From the NCBI GenBank assembly GCA_043738385.1, contig JAYUGL010000167.1, positions 1-64,000 on the forward strand: 64,000 bases of DNA, written 5' to 3'. How positions within the stretch are numbered: position 1 is the first letter of the stretch; every line of letters starts with the position of its first letter. The stretch comes from JANYCD01 sp043738385 (GTDB lineage Bacteria; Pseudomonadota; Gammaproteobacteria; Burkholderiales; Rhodocyclaceae). The notes below the pieces were generated by a model. The model was not told the origin of the DNA, made no database searches, and was given only the letters and a program-made list of their open reading frames with translations. Shown here in pieces: positions 17,819-26,529 of this stretch. A program made the translations under genes and the position numbers.

Positions 17819-19561
17819 ATGATCTTAACTCCATCGCAACGGCGGAAATTGCTTGAGGCGCGCTATCCGGCATGGAAGCCGATGACCATTTCTCAGGCGC
17901 TGGATGCGGCGGCGGCCGAGTTCGGCACCAGACCGTTGGTCATTACGGATGAGCGGAACTACAGCTACCAGGACATCCAGCGTTGGTCGCGACGCCTTGC
18001 TTCAGGCTTGATCGCGCGCGGCGTACGCACGGGCGATCATGTTGCAATCGTTCTGGCCAACTACCCGGAATATGTCGCGGTCAAATATGCTTTAGCGCGG
18101 GTCGGCGCGGCGGCGGTGCCGATCAACTACCTGCTGAGACGCCAGGAGTTGCGCTACGTGCTGGCGCAATCGGATACCACCGTGCTCATCACCATGAATC
18201 GGCTGCGCGACCACGACTATCTGGATGACCTGGATGAAATCGCGCCGGGCTGGGAAACCGGTGGTGGCGGTTCTCACCTGCCCGTGTTGCGTGACGTCTT
18301 TGTGTTTTCCACGGATGGCGAGCGGCGCTCGGGCACCGCGGATCTCGACGATCTGGCGCGGCTGGCCACGGCGCTGAGCGATGCCGAGCTGGCGCACCGC
18401 GAAGCAAACGCTGACCCTGACTCTCTTTCCGACGTGATCTATACCTCCGGAACCACGGGCCGCCCCAAAGGGGTCATGCTCAGCCACGACATGATTCTGC
18501 GCGCGGCGTATGCCTCGGTCTACACCCGCGCGTTTGAAGACGGCCGCCGCATTCTTTTTTCGCTACCGATGTATCACGTCTTCGGCTATGTGGAATGTTT
18601 GATCGCTTGTGCCTTCAGCGGCGGCGCGATCATTCCGCATGTCGCTTTCGACGCCGAGCAAATGATCGCGGCAGCCGAACGCCATCACGCCAGTGAAATC
18701 GTTTGCGTGCCGGTCATGACGCTCAAGCTGCTGGAGGTGGTGCGCCAGCGCGGTTTCGATCATTCCAGCCTGATCGCCATGTTCAACTCCGGCGGTGCGT
18801 CGCCGGCGACGATCTGGCAGGAGATCCGCGATGTGCTAGGCGCGCGCGAGATTCTCACCGGCTACGGCATGACCGAAACGACCGCTTCGACGACGTGCAC
18901 ATTTCCGGAAGGTCCGGACGACAAGCTGCTCACCACCAATGGACGACTCAAGTACGCGGGGGTCGCGGGCGATCCCGCGCTCGATGGGCTGCTTGCCTTG
19001 TATAAGACAATCGATCCGGAAACCGGCGCCGACCTGCCGGTTGGAATGCCTGGCGAGCTGGTGGCGCGCGGGCCCATCGTCACCGCCGGTTACTATAAAA
19101 AGCCGGAGGAAACTGCGGCGGCATTCAACGCGGCAGGCTGGTTGCATACGGGTGATGTTGGCATCGTCGACGCAGAGGGTTACCTGACGCTGACCGGGCG
19201 CATCAAGGAGACCTATCGTTGTGGCGGCGAGATGGTCATGCCGCGTGAAATCGAGGAACTCGTCAGCGAGCATCCGCTGGTCGGTCAAGCCTTTGTCATC
19301 GGCATCCCCGATGCGAAGATGGGTGAGATTGGCTGTGTCTGCATCGTCCCTGCTGGAGAGCAGCGCCCGGCGCCACAGGAAATCGTCGATCTGTGCGCCC
19401 GCCGCCTGGCGCGTTTCAAGGTACCCGGTCATGTACTCTTCCTCTCCGCGCAGGAGATTCCTTACACGGCAACCGGCAGGGCGCAGAAATTTCGCCTTGC
19501 CGAGATTGCCCAGCAGCAACTGGTTGCCATGGGCAATCCGCCCGCCTTGCGCCCGTCTTGA
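17819..19561 (+). CDS. AMP-dependent acyl-CoA ligase
   Basis: A 580-residue adenylate-forming enzyme that activates a carboxylic acid with ATP and CoA. YTSGTTGRPKGVML is at about residues 208-221, LTGYGMTET near 347 and GWLHTGDVG near 440. The C-terminal hinge is unusual (TGRIKETYRCGGEMVMPREIEE), followed by YTATGRAQKFRL with the catalytic Lys. The ATG at 17819 is chosen because homology begins here; a long open frame upstream is antisense to the dehydrogenase gene. Context suggests it activates the acid produced by the nearby P450/retro-Claisen steps. Confidence 0.9.
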   Translation: MILTPSQRRKLLEARYPAWKPMTISQALDAAAAEFGTRPLVITDERNYSYQDIQRWSRRLASGLIARGVRTGDHVAIVLANYPEYVAVKYALARVGAAAVPINYLLRRQELRYVLAQSDTTVLITMNRLRDHDYLDDLDEIAPGWETGGGGSHLPVLRDVFVFSTDGERRSGTADLDDLARLATALSDAELAHREANADPDSLSDVIYTSGTTGRPKGVMLSHDMILRAAYASVYTRAFEDGRRILFSLPMYHVFGYVECLIACAFSGGAIIPHVAFDAEQMIAAAERHHASEIVCVPVMTLKLLEVVRQRGFDHSSLIAMFNSGGASPATIWQEIRDVLGAREILTGYGMTETTASTTCTFPEGPDDKLLTTNGRLKYAGVAGDPALDGLLALYKTIDPETGADLPVGMPGELVARGPIVTAGYYKKPEETAAAFNAAGWLHTGDVGIVDAEGYLTLTGRIKETYRCGGEMVMPREIEELVSEHPLVGQAFVIGIPDAKMGEIGCVCIVPAGEQRPAPQEIVDLCARRLARFKVPGHVLFLSAQEIPYTATGRAQKFRLAEIAQQQLVAMGNPPALRPS

Positions 19562-19701
19562 ATCAGGCGGCGAGAATCGCCAAAAGAGGCAAGCTCAATC
19601 GACAAACGGGGATTGTTGTCGTAAAGAAGTCTGAGCATGTGGGCCGCCATCCAAGCGTTTAATTTTGCGACCCAACCCGCCTCTTCCCCATCTATAGCGT
19701 G

Positions 19702-19731
19702 TTGACACGGTGTTCCGTTAACGCGTAAAGT
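19702..19731 (+). promoter_or_regulatory. Promoter of the P450 operon
   Basis: TTGACA (19702-19707), 18 bases, TAAAGT (19726-19731). The perfect palindrome at 19738 would overlap the transcription start, the classic geometry for repression. Confidence 0.5.
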
Positions 19732-19737
19732 CGAAAA

Positions 19738-19753
19738 AAACAATCGATTGTTT
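19738..19753. promoter_or_regulatory. Perfect TetR-type operator before the P450 operon
   Basis: AAACAATCGATTGTTT is a perfect 16-base palindrome six bases after a predicted -10 box. It is the clearest member of a family of ACAA(N4)TTGT sites found before four transcription units in this region. Confidence 0.65.
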
Positions 19754-19825
19754 ATCGCATCTCATGCGGATGTAATAACCTCGACAATCAGCGACAAACT
19801 TTCAAACTTTGGAGGAGGGCAAATA

Positions 19826-21064
19826 ATGAGCACACCGGGCAAGAATGACGAATTGGGTAAGGCGCCGACCAAGGAGGAACTGATCGCGCGGTTCGGTCGC
19901 GACATATTCAACGACTTCGACTACAACGATCCAATGTTCAACATCAAATTCGACGAGACCCTGGAGGCACATCTGGCGCACTGCCCGGTGGCCCATAGCA
20001 AGGTCGGCACCGGCTACTGGTGGGTGAGTCGCAATGAAGACGTGCGCCGCGTCGGACAAGACTGGAAGACCTTCTCCAGCGCCAAGGGTTACCAACCGAA
20101 CCGGCCCGAGGGACTGCCACTGCTCATGCCGGAAGAGAGCGACCCGCCCATCCATACCGCGTGGCGAGACGCCATCAATCCGCATCTCAGCCCGAAGGCC
20201 GTCGCCAGCTATGAGGCAAGGGTGCGCGAGGATGTGAATACGCTGATCGACCGCTTTATCGACAAGGGTGAGTGTGAATTCATCAGCGAATTCGGCGCTC
20301 TGCTGCCGGGATGGGCCTTCTTCAAGAACGTTCTCGGGGTGCCGGTTGACGACTTGTCGCTGTTGGTCGATGGTGTCGAGCAGGGCACATTCGGCCCGGT
20401 CGACGGCCGCGCGGGGCACTTTGCCAAGGTGTTCGAATACCTCAACAAGTACCTCAAAGTGCGCGCCAAGCAGCCGCCGCGCGGCGACATGGTCGACACC
20501 ATCCTTGCTGGCGTGACCTACGAAGGCGGCCAGGCCGCTTCATGGGAAGACAAGGTCAGCATCCTGGTTGACCTGACTTTCGGCGGCATCGCCACCACGA
20601 CTTACGTGATGGCTTCGGCGATTCATTATCTCGCCACCAATCCGGCCGATCTTGAGACGCTGGTCAACAACCCCCAGATGATTGCAAACGCCATGGAGGA
20701 ATTCACGCGTGTCTTCCCGCCAATCGTCGGCCTGGGACGTACCTGCACGCGCGACGTCGAAGTGGCCGGCACGCAAATGAAGGAAGGCGACTTTGTGATG
20801 CTGGCCTATTCGGCCAGCTCGCGCGACCCGCGTGTCATCGACAACCCGAACAAGGTCGATATTGCACGCAATAATGTTCTGCACTCGACTTTTGGCGTTG
20901 GGAAACATCGCTGCGTTGGATCCCACCTCGCGCGCCTGGAATTGCTTGCGACATTGGAGGAGTGGATCAAGCGTATCCCGAAGTTCTCCGTGAAACCGGG
21001 AACGGCTCCCACTTATGAGACCGCCTTTCTGCGTTCAATGCGCAAACTTGAACTGGCATTCTGA
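19826..21064 (+). CDS. Cytochrome P450
   Basis: A 412-residue soluble class I P450. FGVGKHRCVG (about 356-365) holds the haem-ligating Cys363, and the ExxR of helix K is at 292-295. The I-helix reads FGGIATTT (252-259): the usual acidic residue before the conserved Thr is replaced by Ala. A GGAGGAGGG ribosome site precedes the ATG; an upstream in-frame start would run through the operator. It opens an operon with a 6-oxocamphor-hydrolase-like crotonase, a CxxHxxC ferredoxin and an SDR. Hydroxylation of a bicyclic terpenoid ketone is inferred from that context. No ferredoxin reductase is in the window. Confidence 0.95.
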   Translation: MSTPGKNDELGKAPTKEELIARFGRDIFNDFDYNDPMFNIKFDETLEAHLAHCPVAHSKVGTGYWWVSRNEDVRRVGQDWKTFSSAKGYQPNRPEGLPLLMPEESDPPIHTAWRDAINPHLSPKAVASYEARVREDVNTLIDRFIDKGECEFISEFGALLPGWAFFKNVLGVPVDDLSLLVDGVEQGTFGPVDGRAGHFAKVFEYLNKYLKVRAKQPPRGDMVDTILAGVTYEGGQAASWEDKVSILVDLTFGGIATTTYVMASAIHYLATNPADLETLVNNPQMIANAMEEFTRVFPPIVGLGRTCTRDVEVAGTQMKEGDFVMLAYSASSRDPRVIDNPNKVDIARNNVLHSTFGVGKHRCVGSHLARLELLATLEEWIKRIPKFSVKPGTAPTYETAFLRSMRKLELAF

Positions 21065-21068
21065 TCCT

Positions 21069-21857
21069 ATGTCCCTCGTCGCCGCCAGGTTCGATCAATA
21101 CCGTAGTCGCTATCAGAACATCAAGCTGGAGCGTGAAGACGGCATCCTCACGCTGACCTTGCAGACCAAGGGGGCTGGCTTCGTCTGGAGCGCCCTTGCC
21201 CACGAGGAACTGGGTTACTGCTTCACCGACATTGGCGCAGACCGTGAGAACAAGGTCGTCATCATGACCGGTACCGGGGACAACTGGTGCGCCGAGATTG
21301 ACGCCGGCAGCTTCAAGTTGAGCACCGCCGACGACTGGGATCTGACGATTTATGATGGTCGCCGTCTCCTGATCAACCTGCTTGATATCGAGGTTCCGGT
21401 CATCAGTGCGGTTAACGGGCCGGCGCGGATACATCCCGAAATCCCGGTGCTGTCGGACATTGTCATCGCCTCAGAGACGGCCGTGTTCCAGGATGCGCCG
21501 CATTTCATGTCCGGCATTGTGCCGGGCGACGGCGCACACGTGGTGTGGCCACACGTTCTTGGCGCGAACCGGGGCCGTTATTTCCTGCTCACGGGGCAGG
21601 AGCTTGACGCTCGTACCGCGCTTGAGTACGGGGCAGTGAATGAAGTGGTGGCGCCATCCAAGCTCATGACGCGGGCAAAAGAACTTGCAACGATGATTGC
21701 CGCCAAACCGCCGCTGACGAGGCGTTACAGTCGCATTGCGCTGACCCAGCGTATCAAGCGACTAATGCACGAAGGTCTCGGCTACGGATTGGCAATCGAA
21801 GCGCTTGCGGCGATCGACCATTTGCCGACCGAGGGCCGAATGAAATCGGCAAAATAG
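21069..21857 (+). CDS. 6-oxocamphor hydrolase-like beta-diketone hydrolase (crotonase fold)
   Basis: A 262-residue crotonase. It aligns without gaps to 6-oxocamphor hydrolase (OCH, CamK) of Rhodococcus, as I recall that sequence. All residues reported for OCH catalysis or binding fall at the same numbers: Trp40, His45, His122, Asp154 and Glu244. Long stretches such as SGIVPGDGAHVVWPHVLG and YFLLTGQELDARTALEYGAV are shared. OCH opens bornane-2,6-dione by retro-Claisen cleavage and, unlike most crotonases, needs no CoA. The gene starts four bases after the P450 stop. The exact diketone is not known; a bicyclic one is likely. Confidence 0.88.
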   Translation: MSLVAARFDQYRSRYQNIKLEREDGILTLTLQTKGAGFVWSALAHEELGYCFTDIGADRENKVVIMTGTGDNWCAEIDAGSFKLSTADDWDLTIYDGRRLLINLLDIEVPVISAVNGPARIHPEIPVLSDIVIASETAVFQDAPHFMSGIVPGDGAHVVWPHVLGANRGRYFLLTGQELDARTALEYGAVNEVVAPSKLMTRAKELATMIAAKPPLTRRYSRIALTQRIKRLMHEGLGYGLAIEALAAIDHLPTEGRMKSAK

Positions 21858-21905
21858 GTCGCACCCTTCCCGAAAAAACGGATTCAAGCAACGAGGAGAA
21901 ATGCA

Positions 21906-22106
21906 ATGAAAGCAAAAATCGACGGTGAACTCTGCTCCGGTCACGGCCGCTGCGGGGCGTTGGCGGCGAGCGTCTATACTCTTGACGACAACGGTTACAA
22001 CGCAGAACGTGGCAAAATAATCATCATCAAACCAGGAAGCGAGAGCGCTGCCCGGTTGGGTGCCGAAATCTGCCCAGAACGCGCCATTACGCTTATTGAG
22101 GACTAA
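21906..22106 (+). CDS. CxxHxxC-type ferredoxin (P450 redox partner)
   Basis: A 66-residue ferredoxin with Cys10, His13, Cys16 and Cys56. His replaces the second Cys, as in the [3Fe-4S] (sometimes [4Fe-4S]) ferredoxins that feed electrons to bacterial P450s. A GAGGAG site precedes the ATG. It lies between the diketone hydrolase and an SDR in the P450 operon, so it most likely reduces that P450; the matching reductase must be encoded elsewhere. Confidence 0.9.
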   Translation: MKAKIDGELCSGHGRCGALAASVYTLDDNGYNAERGKIIIIKPGSESAARLGAEICPERAITLIED

Positions 22107-22112
22107 CACATC

Positions 22113-23072
22113 ATGTCAGCGCTTCGATTTGATGGCCGAGTAGCGCTGGTCACCGGTGCTGGTGGCTCGATTGGTCGGGCCCACGCGATGCTGCTGGCTG
22201 CGCGTGGTGCAAAGATTGTGGTCAATGACTACAACATCACCGTTGCCGGCGAGCCAGGAAAACCTGGAGAGAACCCGGGCGAAAAGGTTGCCGCGGAACT
22301 TTGCGCCATGGGGGCTGAAGCGATCTTCAATGGCGACAGCGTCGCAAATCCAGAAGGTGCCGGGCGCATGGTTCAGGCAGCGCTGGATAAATTCGGTCGC
22401 TTGGACATTGTCGTCAATAACGCAGCGATCGCGGTTTGCAATTTCGTTCATGAGGAACCCGGACCTTTGTACGAGCGCAACATGAAGATTCTGCTCGAAG
22501 GGTCGATGTTCGTCGTGCGCGCCGCCTGGGAACAGATGAAGAAACAGCAGTTCGGCCGGATCCTGAATACCAGCTCCGGATCCATCTTCGGCTTCAATCA
22601 GCCCGACGGCAACTGGTGGGGTTCCTACGTGATTGCCAAATCAGCGGTCGTCGCTTACACGCGCCAGCTCGGCGGCTATGGCGAGCAGTTCGGCATCAAG
22701 GCCAACGCCATTCTGCCGCTGGCCTACAGCCGCCAGAACTGGGATCTGCTGAAAGGCACTCCGGAAGGCGACTTCATGGAGAAGTACACACCGCCAGAAA
22801 TGGTCGCCACGGCGTCCGGCTATCTGCTGCACGAAGAGTGCCCCATCAGCGGCGCTGCGTTCAGTGTCAGTGGTGGCCGCATCGCCCGAATCGTCTATGC
22901 AGAGCCGCTGGGCTACCACCATCCGCAACTCACCCCTGAGGATGTTCGTGATAATTGGGCCCAGGTCATGGGTCAGGTTGGTAGTGATTTCCGACTGAGC
23001 GAGTTTTTTGAAGTGCCCAGTCTGTGGCAGGAATCTGCATTGATGCGGGCTGCCGGCGTGGGTAAGGACTGA
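22113..23072 (+). CDS. Short-chain dehydrogenase/reductase
   Basis: A 319-residue SDR. The cofactor motif TGAGGSIGRAHA lies at about residues 15-26, NNAA at about 107, the catalytic Ser in NTSSGS and the Tyr/Lys pair in YVIAK. A longer loop after the first strand (GEPGKPGENPG) and an extended C-terminus resemble the dehydrogenase part of peroxisomal multifunctional enzymes. As last gene of the P450 operon it could oxidise the P450-made alcohol to the 1,3-diketone cleaved by the upstream hydrolase, or act as a 3-hydroxyacyl-CoA dehydrogenase; the sequence does not decide. Confidence 0.88.
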   Translation: MSALRFDGRVALVTGAGGSIGRAHAMLLAARGAKIVVNDYNITVAGEPGKPGENPGEKVAAELCAMGAEAIFNGDSVANPEGAGRMVQAALDKFGRLDIVVNNAAIAVCNFVHEEPGPLYERNMKILLEGSMFVVRAAWEQMKKQQFGRILNTSSGSIFGFNQPDGNWWGSYVIAKSAVVAYTRQLGGYGEQFGIKANAILPLAYSRQNWDLLKGTPEGDFMEKYTPPEMVATASGYLLHEECPISGAAFSVSGGRIARIVYAEPLGYHHPQLTPEDVRDNWAQVMGQVGSDFRLSEFFEVPSLWQESALMRAAGVGKD

Positions 23073-23120
23073 CCGGCGTATCGAGCAGGCGGTTGGATGC
23101 ATCCGCGTTTTGGATGCAAC

Positions 23121-23156
23121 AAGGGGATCGTCAACTGCGACGATCCCCTTCTGCTT
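23121..23156 (+). terminator. Terminator of the P450 operon
   Basis: Perfect 12-base arms AAGGGGATCGTC/GACGATCCCCTT around a six-base loop, followed by CTGCTTTT. It lies 48 bases after the SDR stop, between convergent operons. Confidence 0.8.
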
Positions 23157-23178
23157 TTGCGGCTGAATGCGGCTACCG

Positions 23179-23919
23179 CTATAAGGAGGTATAGCCTCCA
23201 TCGATCAGAATGGTCGAACCGGTGATGAACGAGGACTCGTCACTGGCGAGGAACAACGCCAGATTCGCCACTTCCGATGCCTCGGCCATGCGGCCCATGG
23301 GCGTTGCCTTGTAAACCACATCGAGCGCCGCCTGATCCATGCCGGCGGTCATGCCGGTTTTGATGGCACCAGGCAGGATGGCGTTCACGCGGATTTTCTT
23401 GCCCGCATATTCCGTTGCCGCTGCCTTGGTCATCATGACCACCGCCGCCTTGGCACCACAGTAGGCAATTTCGGCATGGAACGCGACGACGGACGCCATT
23501 GATGCTGTATTAACGATGGATCCACCGCCCTGCTTGAGCATGAGGGGAATGGCGTAGCGGATGCCGAGAAATACGGAGCGGGCATTAACGGCCATTACCT
23601 GGTCATAGCCCTCCTCGGAATATTCCCCCGCGAGGTTCATTTCGCCGATGATCGACGCGTTGTTGTAGAGAACGTCGAGTCGGCCGAATTCGGCAACCGC
23701 CTTGGCCAGCATCGCCTGCACGTCCTTGCCTTTGGAAACATCGGCGTGAAAGGGCAGACAGTTGGCGCCAATACGCTTGGCCACATCTTCCTGCTTGCCC
23801 GAAATATCCACGGCGATGACCCTGGCACCTTCGCGGCAAAACAGCTCTGCAGAGGCAGCACCAATACCCGACCCCGCGCCGGTAATGACGGCCACCTTTC
23901 CCGCAAGTCTTGCTGCCAT
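23179..23919 (-). CDS. Short-chain dehydrogenase/reductase (classical)
   Basis: A 246-residue classical SDR with TGAGSGIG (residues 14-21), DVS, NNAS and the Ser/Tyr/Lys triad (NTAS, then YCGAK). The C-terminus ITGSTILIDGGY is typical of FabG-like and alcohol-oxidising members. It is the last gene of the ten-gene minus-strand catabolic operon, 41 bases after the CoA-transferase. It probably oxidises a hydroxyl intermediate (free or CoA-bound). It could equally make the diketone for the ring-opening hydrolase, since hydroxyterpenoid dehydrogenases have this form. Confidence 0.9.
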   Translation of the reverse strand: MAARLAGKVAVITGAGSGIGAASAELFCREGARVIAVDISGKQEDVAKRIGANCLPFHADVSKGKDVQAMLAKAVAEFGRLDVLYNNASIIGEMNLAGEYSEEGYDQVMAVNARSVFLGIRYAIPLMLKQGGGSIVNTASMASVVAFHAEIAYCGAKAAVVMMTKAAATEYAGKKIRVNAILPGAIKTGMTAGMDQAALDVVYKATPMGRMAEASEVANLALFLASDESSFITGSTILIDGGYTSL

Positions 23920-23960
23920 TTCTCTTCTTCTTTTTAGTGTTGAATAAACCGACTCGGTTT

Positions 23961-25136
23961 TTATCCCTTGCCCAGGCGTTCAATCGCAAAGGCGTCATAA
24001 CCGACCTCGCGCAAGATTTCAACGGAGTGCTCGCCAAGTTTTGGCGGTGGCCGACGGATGCCACTCCCTGTCGGGTCCACCGGTAGCCGGAGTTGCGGCA
24101 TGCCTTCTGCCCATCCCAAAGACTGCGGGTCAATGAGAAGATTCCGTTCCTGCGTGACTGCCATAGCGAGACTGGCACGAACGTCATTCACCCGACCCAC
24201 AGAAATCCCGGCACGGCCCAGCCGATCCAGCCAGGCGTCCACCGGCTCCGTGGCAAACAGATCTGCCAGCATTGTGTCCAGCTCCTCGCGATGCTCCAGG
24301 CGTGCGGGCATTGCGCTGAATCGCGGGTCACTTTCAAACCCATCCAGCCCCAGAGTGCGGCACAAACGCACAAACTGTGGGTCACTTGCGGTTGCCAGCA
24401 TGAAGGCGCCATCTGAGGCTTCAAACACGCGATAGGGTGCGGCACTTGGCGCGCCAGAGCCGAGCTTCTCGGGCGGATTGCCGGTCGCCAGGAAGCCGAG
24501 GACTTGGTGATTCATCAGGGTGAATGCCGAGTCCAGCAGTGAAGGACGCACATATTCACCTTGGCCACCTGCCGCCCGCCGCGTAAGGGCCGCCATGATC
24601 CCGATGGCGCCCCACATGCCGGTGGTGAGATCCAGCACCGAGGGCGCAAGCCTGACTGGAGGCGTTTCAGGATGGCCGGTGAAACTCATCAGACCGGACA
24701 CCGCTTGCACCAGCGCATCGTAGCCGGGCATCTTCGAGCCCAGCGGTCCGTCGCCGAAGGCGGAGATGGTGCAAAGGATGATGCGAGGATTGCGCGTGCG
24801 CAAGTGTTCAAAAGTGAGTTGAAGTTTTTCCGCCAACCCAGGCGGAAAGCTTTCAACCACTACATCAGCCGTCTCCACCAGCTTGAGCAGAGCCTCGCGG
24901 CCTTCAGCCGACTTGATGTCCAGCAATACGCTGCGCTTGTTGCGATTGACGGCGATGAACACCGTGGCCTCGTCACCCCAGCGCGGCGGCAGGGCACGGG
25001 TGTCGTCTCCGCTGGGCGGACGTTCAACCTTGATGACATCGGCGCCCATGTCGCCCAGAATCATCGATGCGAATGGGCCGGCGATATTGGTTGCCAAGTC
25101 GAGTACGCGCAAACCAGGATACGTGCTGTTCAGCAA
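23961..25136 (-). CDS. CaiB/BaiF family CoA-transferase
   Basis: A 391-residue family III CoA-transferase, which moves CoA between acids through a covalent Asp intermediate. The N-terminal PGLRVLDLATNIAGPFASMILGDMGADVIKVE block and the VLDLTTGMWG motif, with the likely catalytic Asp, are clear. I choose the TTG at 25136: GGAG lies six bases before it and homology begins there. A GTG 45 bases upstream is the alternative. The start overlaps the stop of the MIP18-like gene, so translation is probably coupled. Likely role: activating or recycling the ring-opened acid. Confidence 0.9.
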   Translation of the reverse strand: MLNSTYPGLRVLDLATNIAGPFASMILGDMGADVIKVERPPSGDDTRALPPRWGDEATVFIAVNRNKRSVLLDIKSAEGREALLKLVETADVVVESFPPGLAEKLQLTFEHLRTRNPRIILCTISAFGDGPLGSKMPGYDALVQAVSGLMSFTGHPETPPVRLAPSVLDLTTGMWGAIGIMAALTRRAAGGQGEYVRPSLLDSAFTLMNHQVLGFLATGNPPEKLGSGAPSAAPYRVFEASDGAFMLATASDPQFVRLCRTLGLDGFESDPRFSAMPARLEHREELDTMLADLFATEPVDAWLDRLGRAGISVGRVNDVRASLAMAVTQERNLLIDPQSLGWAEGMPQLRLPVDPTGSGIRRPPPKLGEHSVEILREVGYDAFAIERLGKG

Positions 25137-25447
25137 GATGAACTCCGCTGTAGCACTTGCCCCTTGCGGTCGGGGGTCCACAACTTGTCGACGGTCTGTC
25201 GAACCTCAACTTCGCGGACCCCGGGTATTTGCATGACCGCATCTTGTATGTACTGGCGCATCCCGCGGAAATGAACACAACCCGGGTCGGTCAGGCACAG
25301 CGTGACGGACACGCGCCCGTCTGCAATCTCCAGGGCATCCACCAAACCCATTTCACAAATGTCGATGGGACTGCGCATGAGTAGGCTGCAGGGCTCCTGC
25401 ACGGTGCGCAACTGCTCCAGGACCATGGCTTGCGTGATCGGGGTCAT
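25130..25447 (-). CDS. MIP18/PaaD-like (DUF59) metal-sulfur protein
   Basis: A 105-residue protein of the MIP18/DUF59 fold (MVLEQLRTVQEPCSLLMRSPIDICEMGLVDALEIADGRVSVTLCLTDPGC). Relatives act in Fe-S cluster delivery (SufT) or support phenylacetyl-CoA epoxidase (PaaD). Cys residues sit in EPCS, DICEMG and DPGC. It overlaps the amidohydrolase stop by four bases (ATGA). No multicomponent oxygenase lies beside it, so its partner here is unclear; an Fe-S or metal maturation role is inferred. Confidence 0.75.
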   Translation of the reverse strand: MTPITQAMVLEQLRTVQEPCSLLMRSPIDICEMGLVDALEIADGRVSVTLCLTDPGCVHFRGMRQYIQDAVMQIPGVREVEVRQTVDKLWTPDRKGQVLQRSSSC

Positions 25448-26529
25448 GACAGCGGCTTGGCCACCTTTCCAGCACGGAGGAGGTGCCACGGCTTCACCTC
25501 GCCGCGCGCGCGTCCCAATGCGAACTCGTCATTCCGGGTGCCCTGAATTAACGCCTCTGGATTGATGCCGTGCAGCCTCATGGCGTTACGGCCAAGGATA
25601 TTGAGCCGGTCTTCTGCCGTGATTTGGCGCAGACCGAACTCCTGGACATGAGCCTCCGGGAATTCATAGTTCAGGAACGCATCGATCAGCGGCGACGGGT
25701 GCCCAAGGTTGTTGCCGCTGGCGAACAGGAGTCGGTCGGAGCCGCACTCGGTAATCAACCTGCCAAGAATCTTGGCGAACACCCGCGGCTTCACAAGGAT
25801 GTATTGAAACGTCGTTTCCAGGGTCAGGTAGAGGTTACGGTGGCACTTGAGCAACTCAATGGTTTCATCGAGGAACGCGATCGCGCCGTGCACCATTTCA
25901 AACTGAATATCCGGAAATCTTGCAAGTGGCGAGTCAAAATCATCGACCGCGAATGCCCATTTCGGTGCCGGTGCGAGCCACAAGGACTTGTGCACGGCCA
26001 CGTGCCTGATGCCCAGGTCCCGTGCCGCCTCCAAAAGTGGCGTGGCGAAGTCAGGGCCATCGAGCTTCCACCCTTGGGCCTTGCCGTCGTAATAGAACGC
26101 GGGGTAGAGCTTGATGCCGTCCACCTTCAGTTCCTTGACTTGGCGCTCGACGTCAGCAATTGCGGTTTCGATGATGGGGGTATCGACCGTGCCGTAAAGC
26201 TTGAATCGGTTCGGGTGCCGGTCGCGAAACGCCGCCGCCTTGTCCGGATCGGTGATAAAGCTCAGGCCGAAGCCGAGGTTGGGGAGCGCATGAATGACGG
26301 CGAAGTCTACGGGGGATTCGACAAACTCTGCATGCGCGATGACGTCCCAGGATATGTCGGTGAAAAACTCCTCATCGTTCAGCACATAGTCGCGGTGTGC
26401 TTCGTCGACCGACAGTTTGTGGGAACCGTGAACTGCAGCAATGGCGTCGGGGGCATCGCGGTTCTGGTTCTCCGGTGACATGTTCCATGGGTGAACCACG
26501 GCATCGACGATGACGATGTCGTTGATCAC
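25444..26529 (-). CDS. Amidohydrolase-2 family protein
   Basis: A 361-residue TIM-barrel protein of the ACMSD/amidohydrolase-2 type. Blocks include VDGIKLYPAFYYDG (residues about 130-145), HVAVHKS and LLFASGNNLGHPSPL near 285. The usual first-strand HxH metal pair reads HPW, and the GSD-type Asp site reads ASGN, so the metal site is altered. Members decarboxylate or hydrolyse ring-derived acids. It starts at GTG, overlapping the enoyl-CoA hydratase stop by four bases. Its step in the pathway cannot be named. Confidence 0.75.
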   Translation of the reverse strand: MINDIVIVDAVVHPWNMSPENQNRDAPDAIAAVHGSHKLSVDEAHRDYVLNDEEFFTDISWDVIAHAEFVESPVDFAVIHALPNLGFGLSFITDPDKAAAFRDRHPNRFKLYGTVDTPIIETAIADVERQVKELKVDGIKLYPAFYYDGKAQGWKLDGPDFATPLLEAARDLGIRHVAVHKSLWLAPAPKWAFAVDDFDSPLARFPDIQFEMVHGAIAFLDETIELLKCHRNLYLTLETTFQYILVKPRVFAKILGRLITECGSDRLLFASGNNLGHPSPLIDAFLNYEFPEAHVQEFGLRQITAEDRLNILGRNAMRLHGINPEALIQGTRNDEFALGRARGEVKPWHLLRAGKVAKPLS

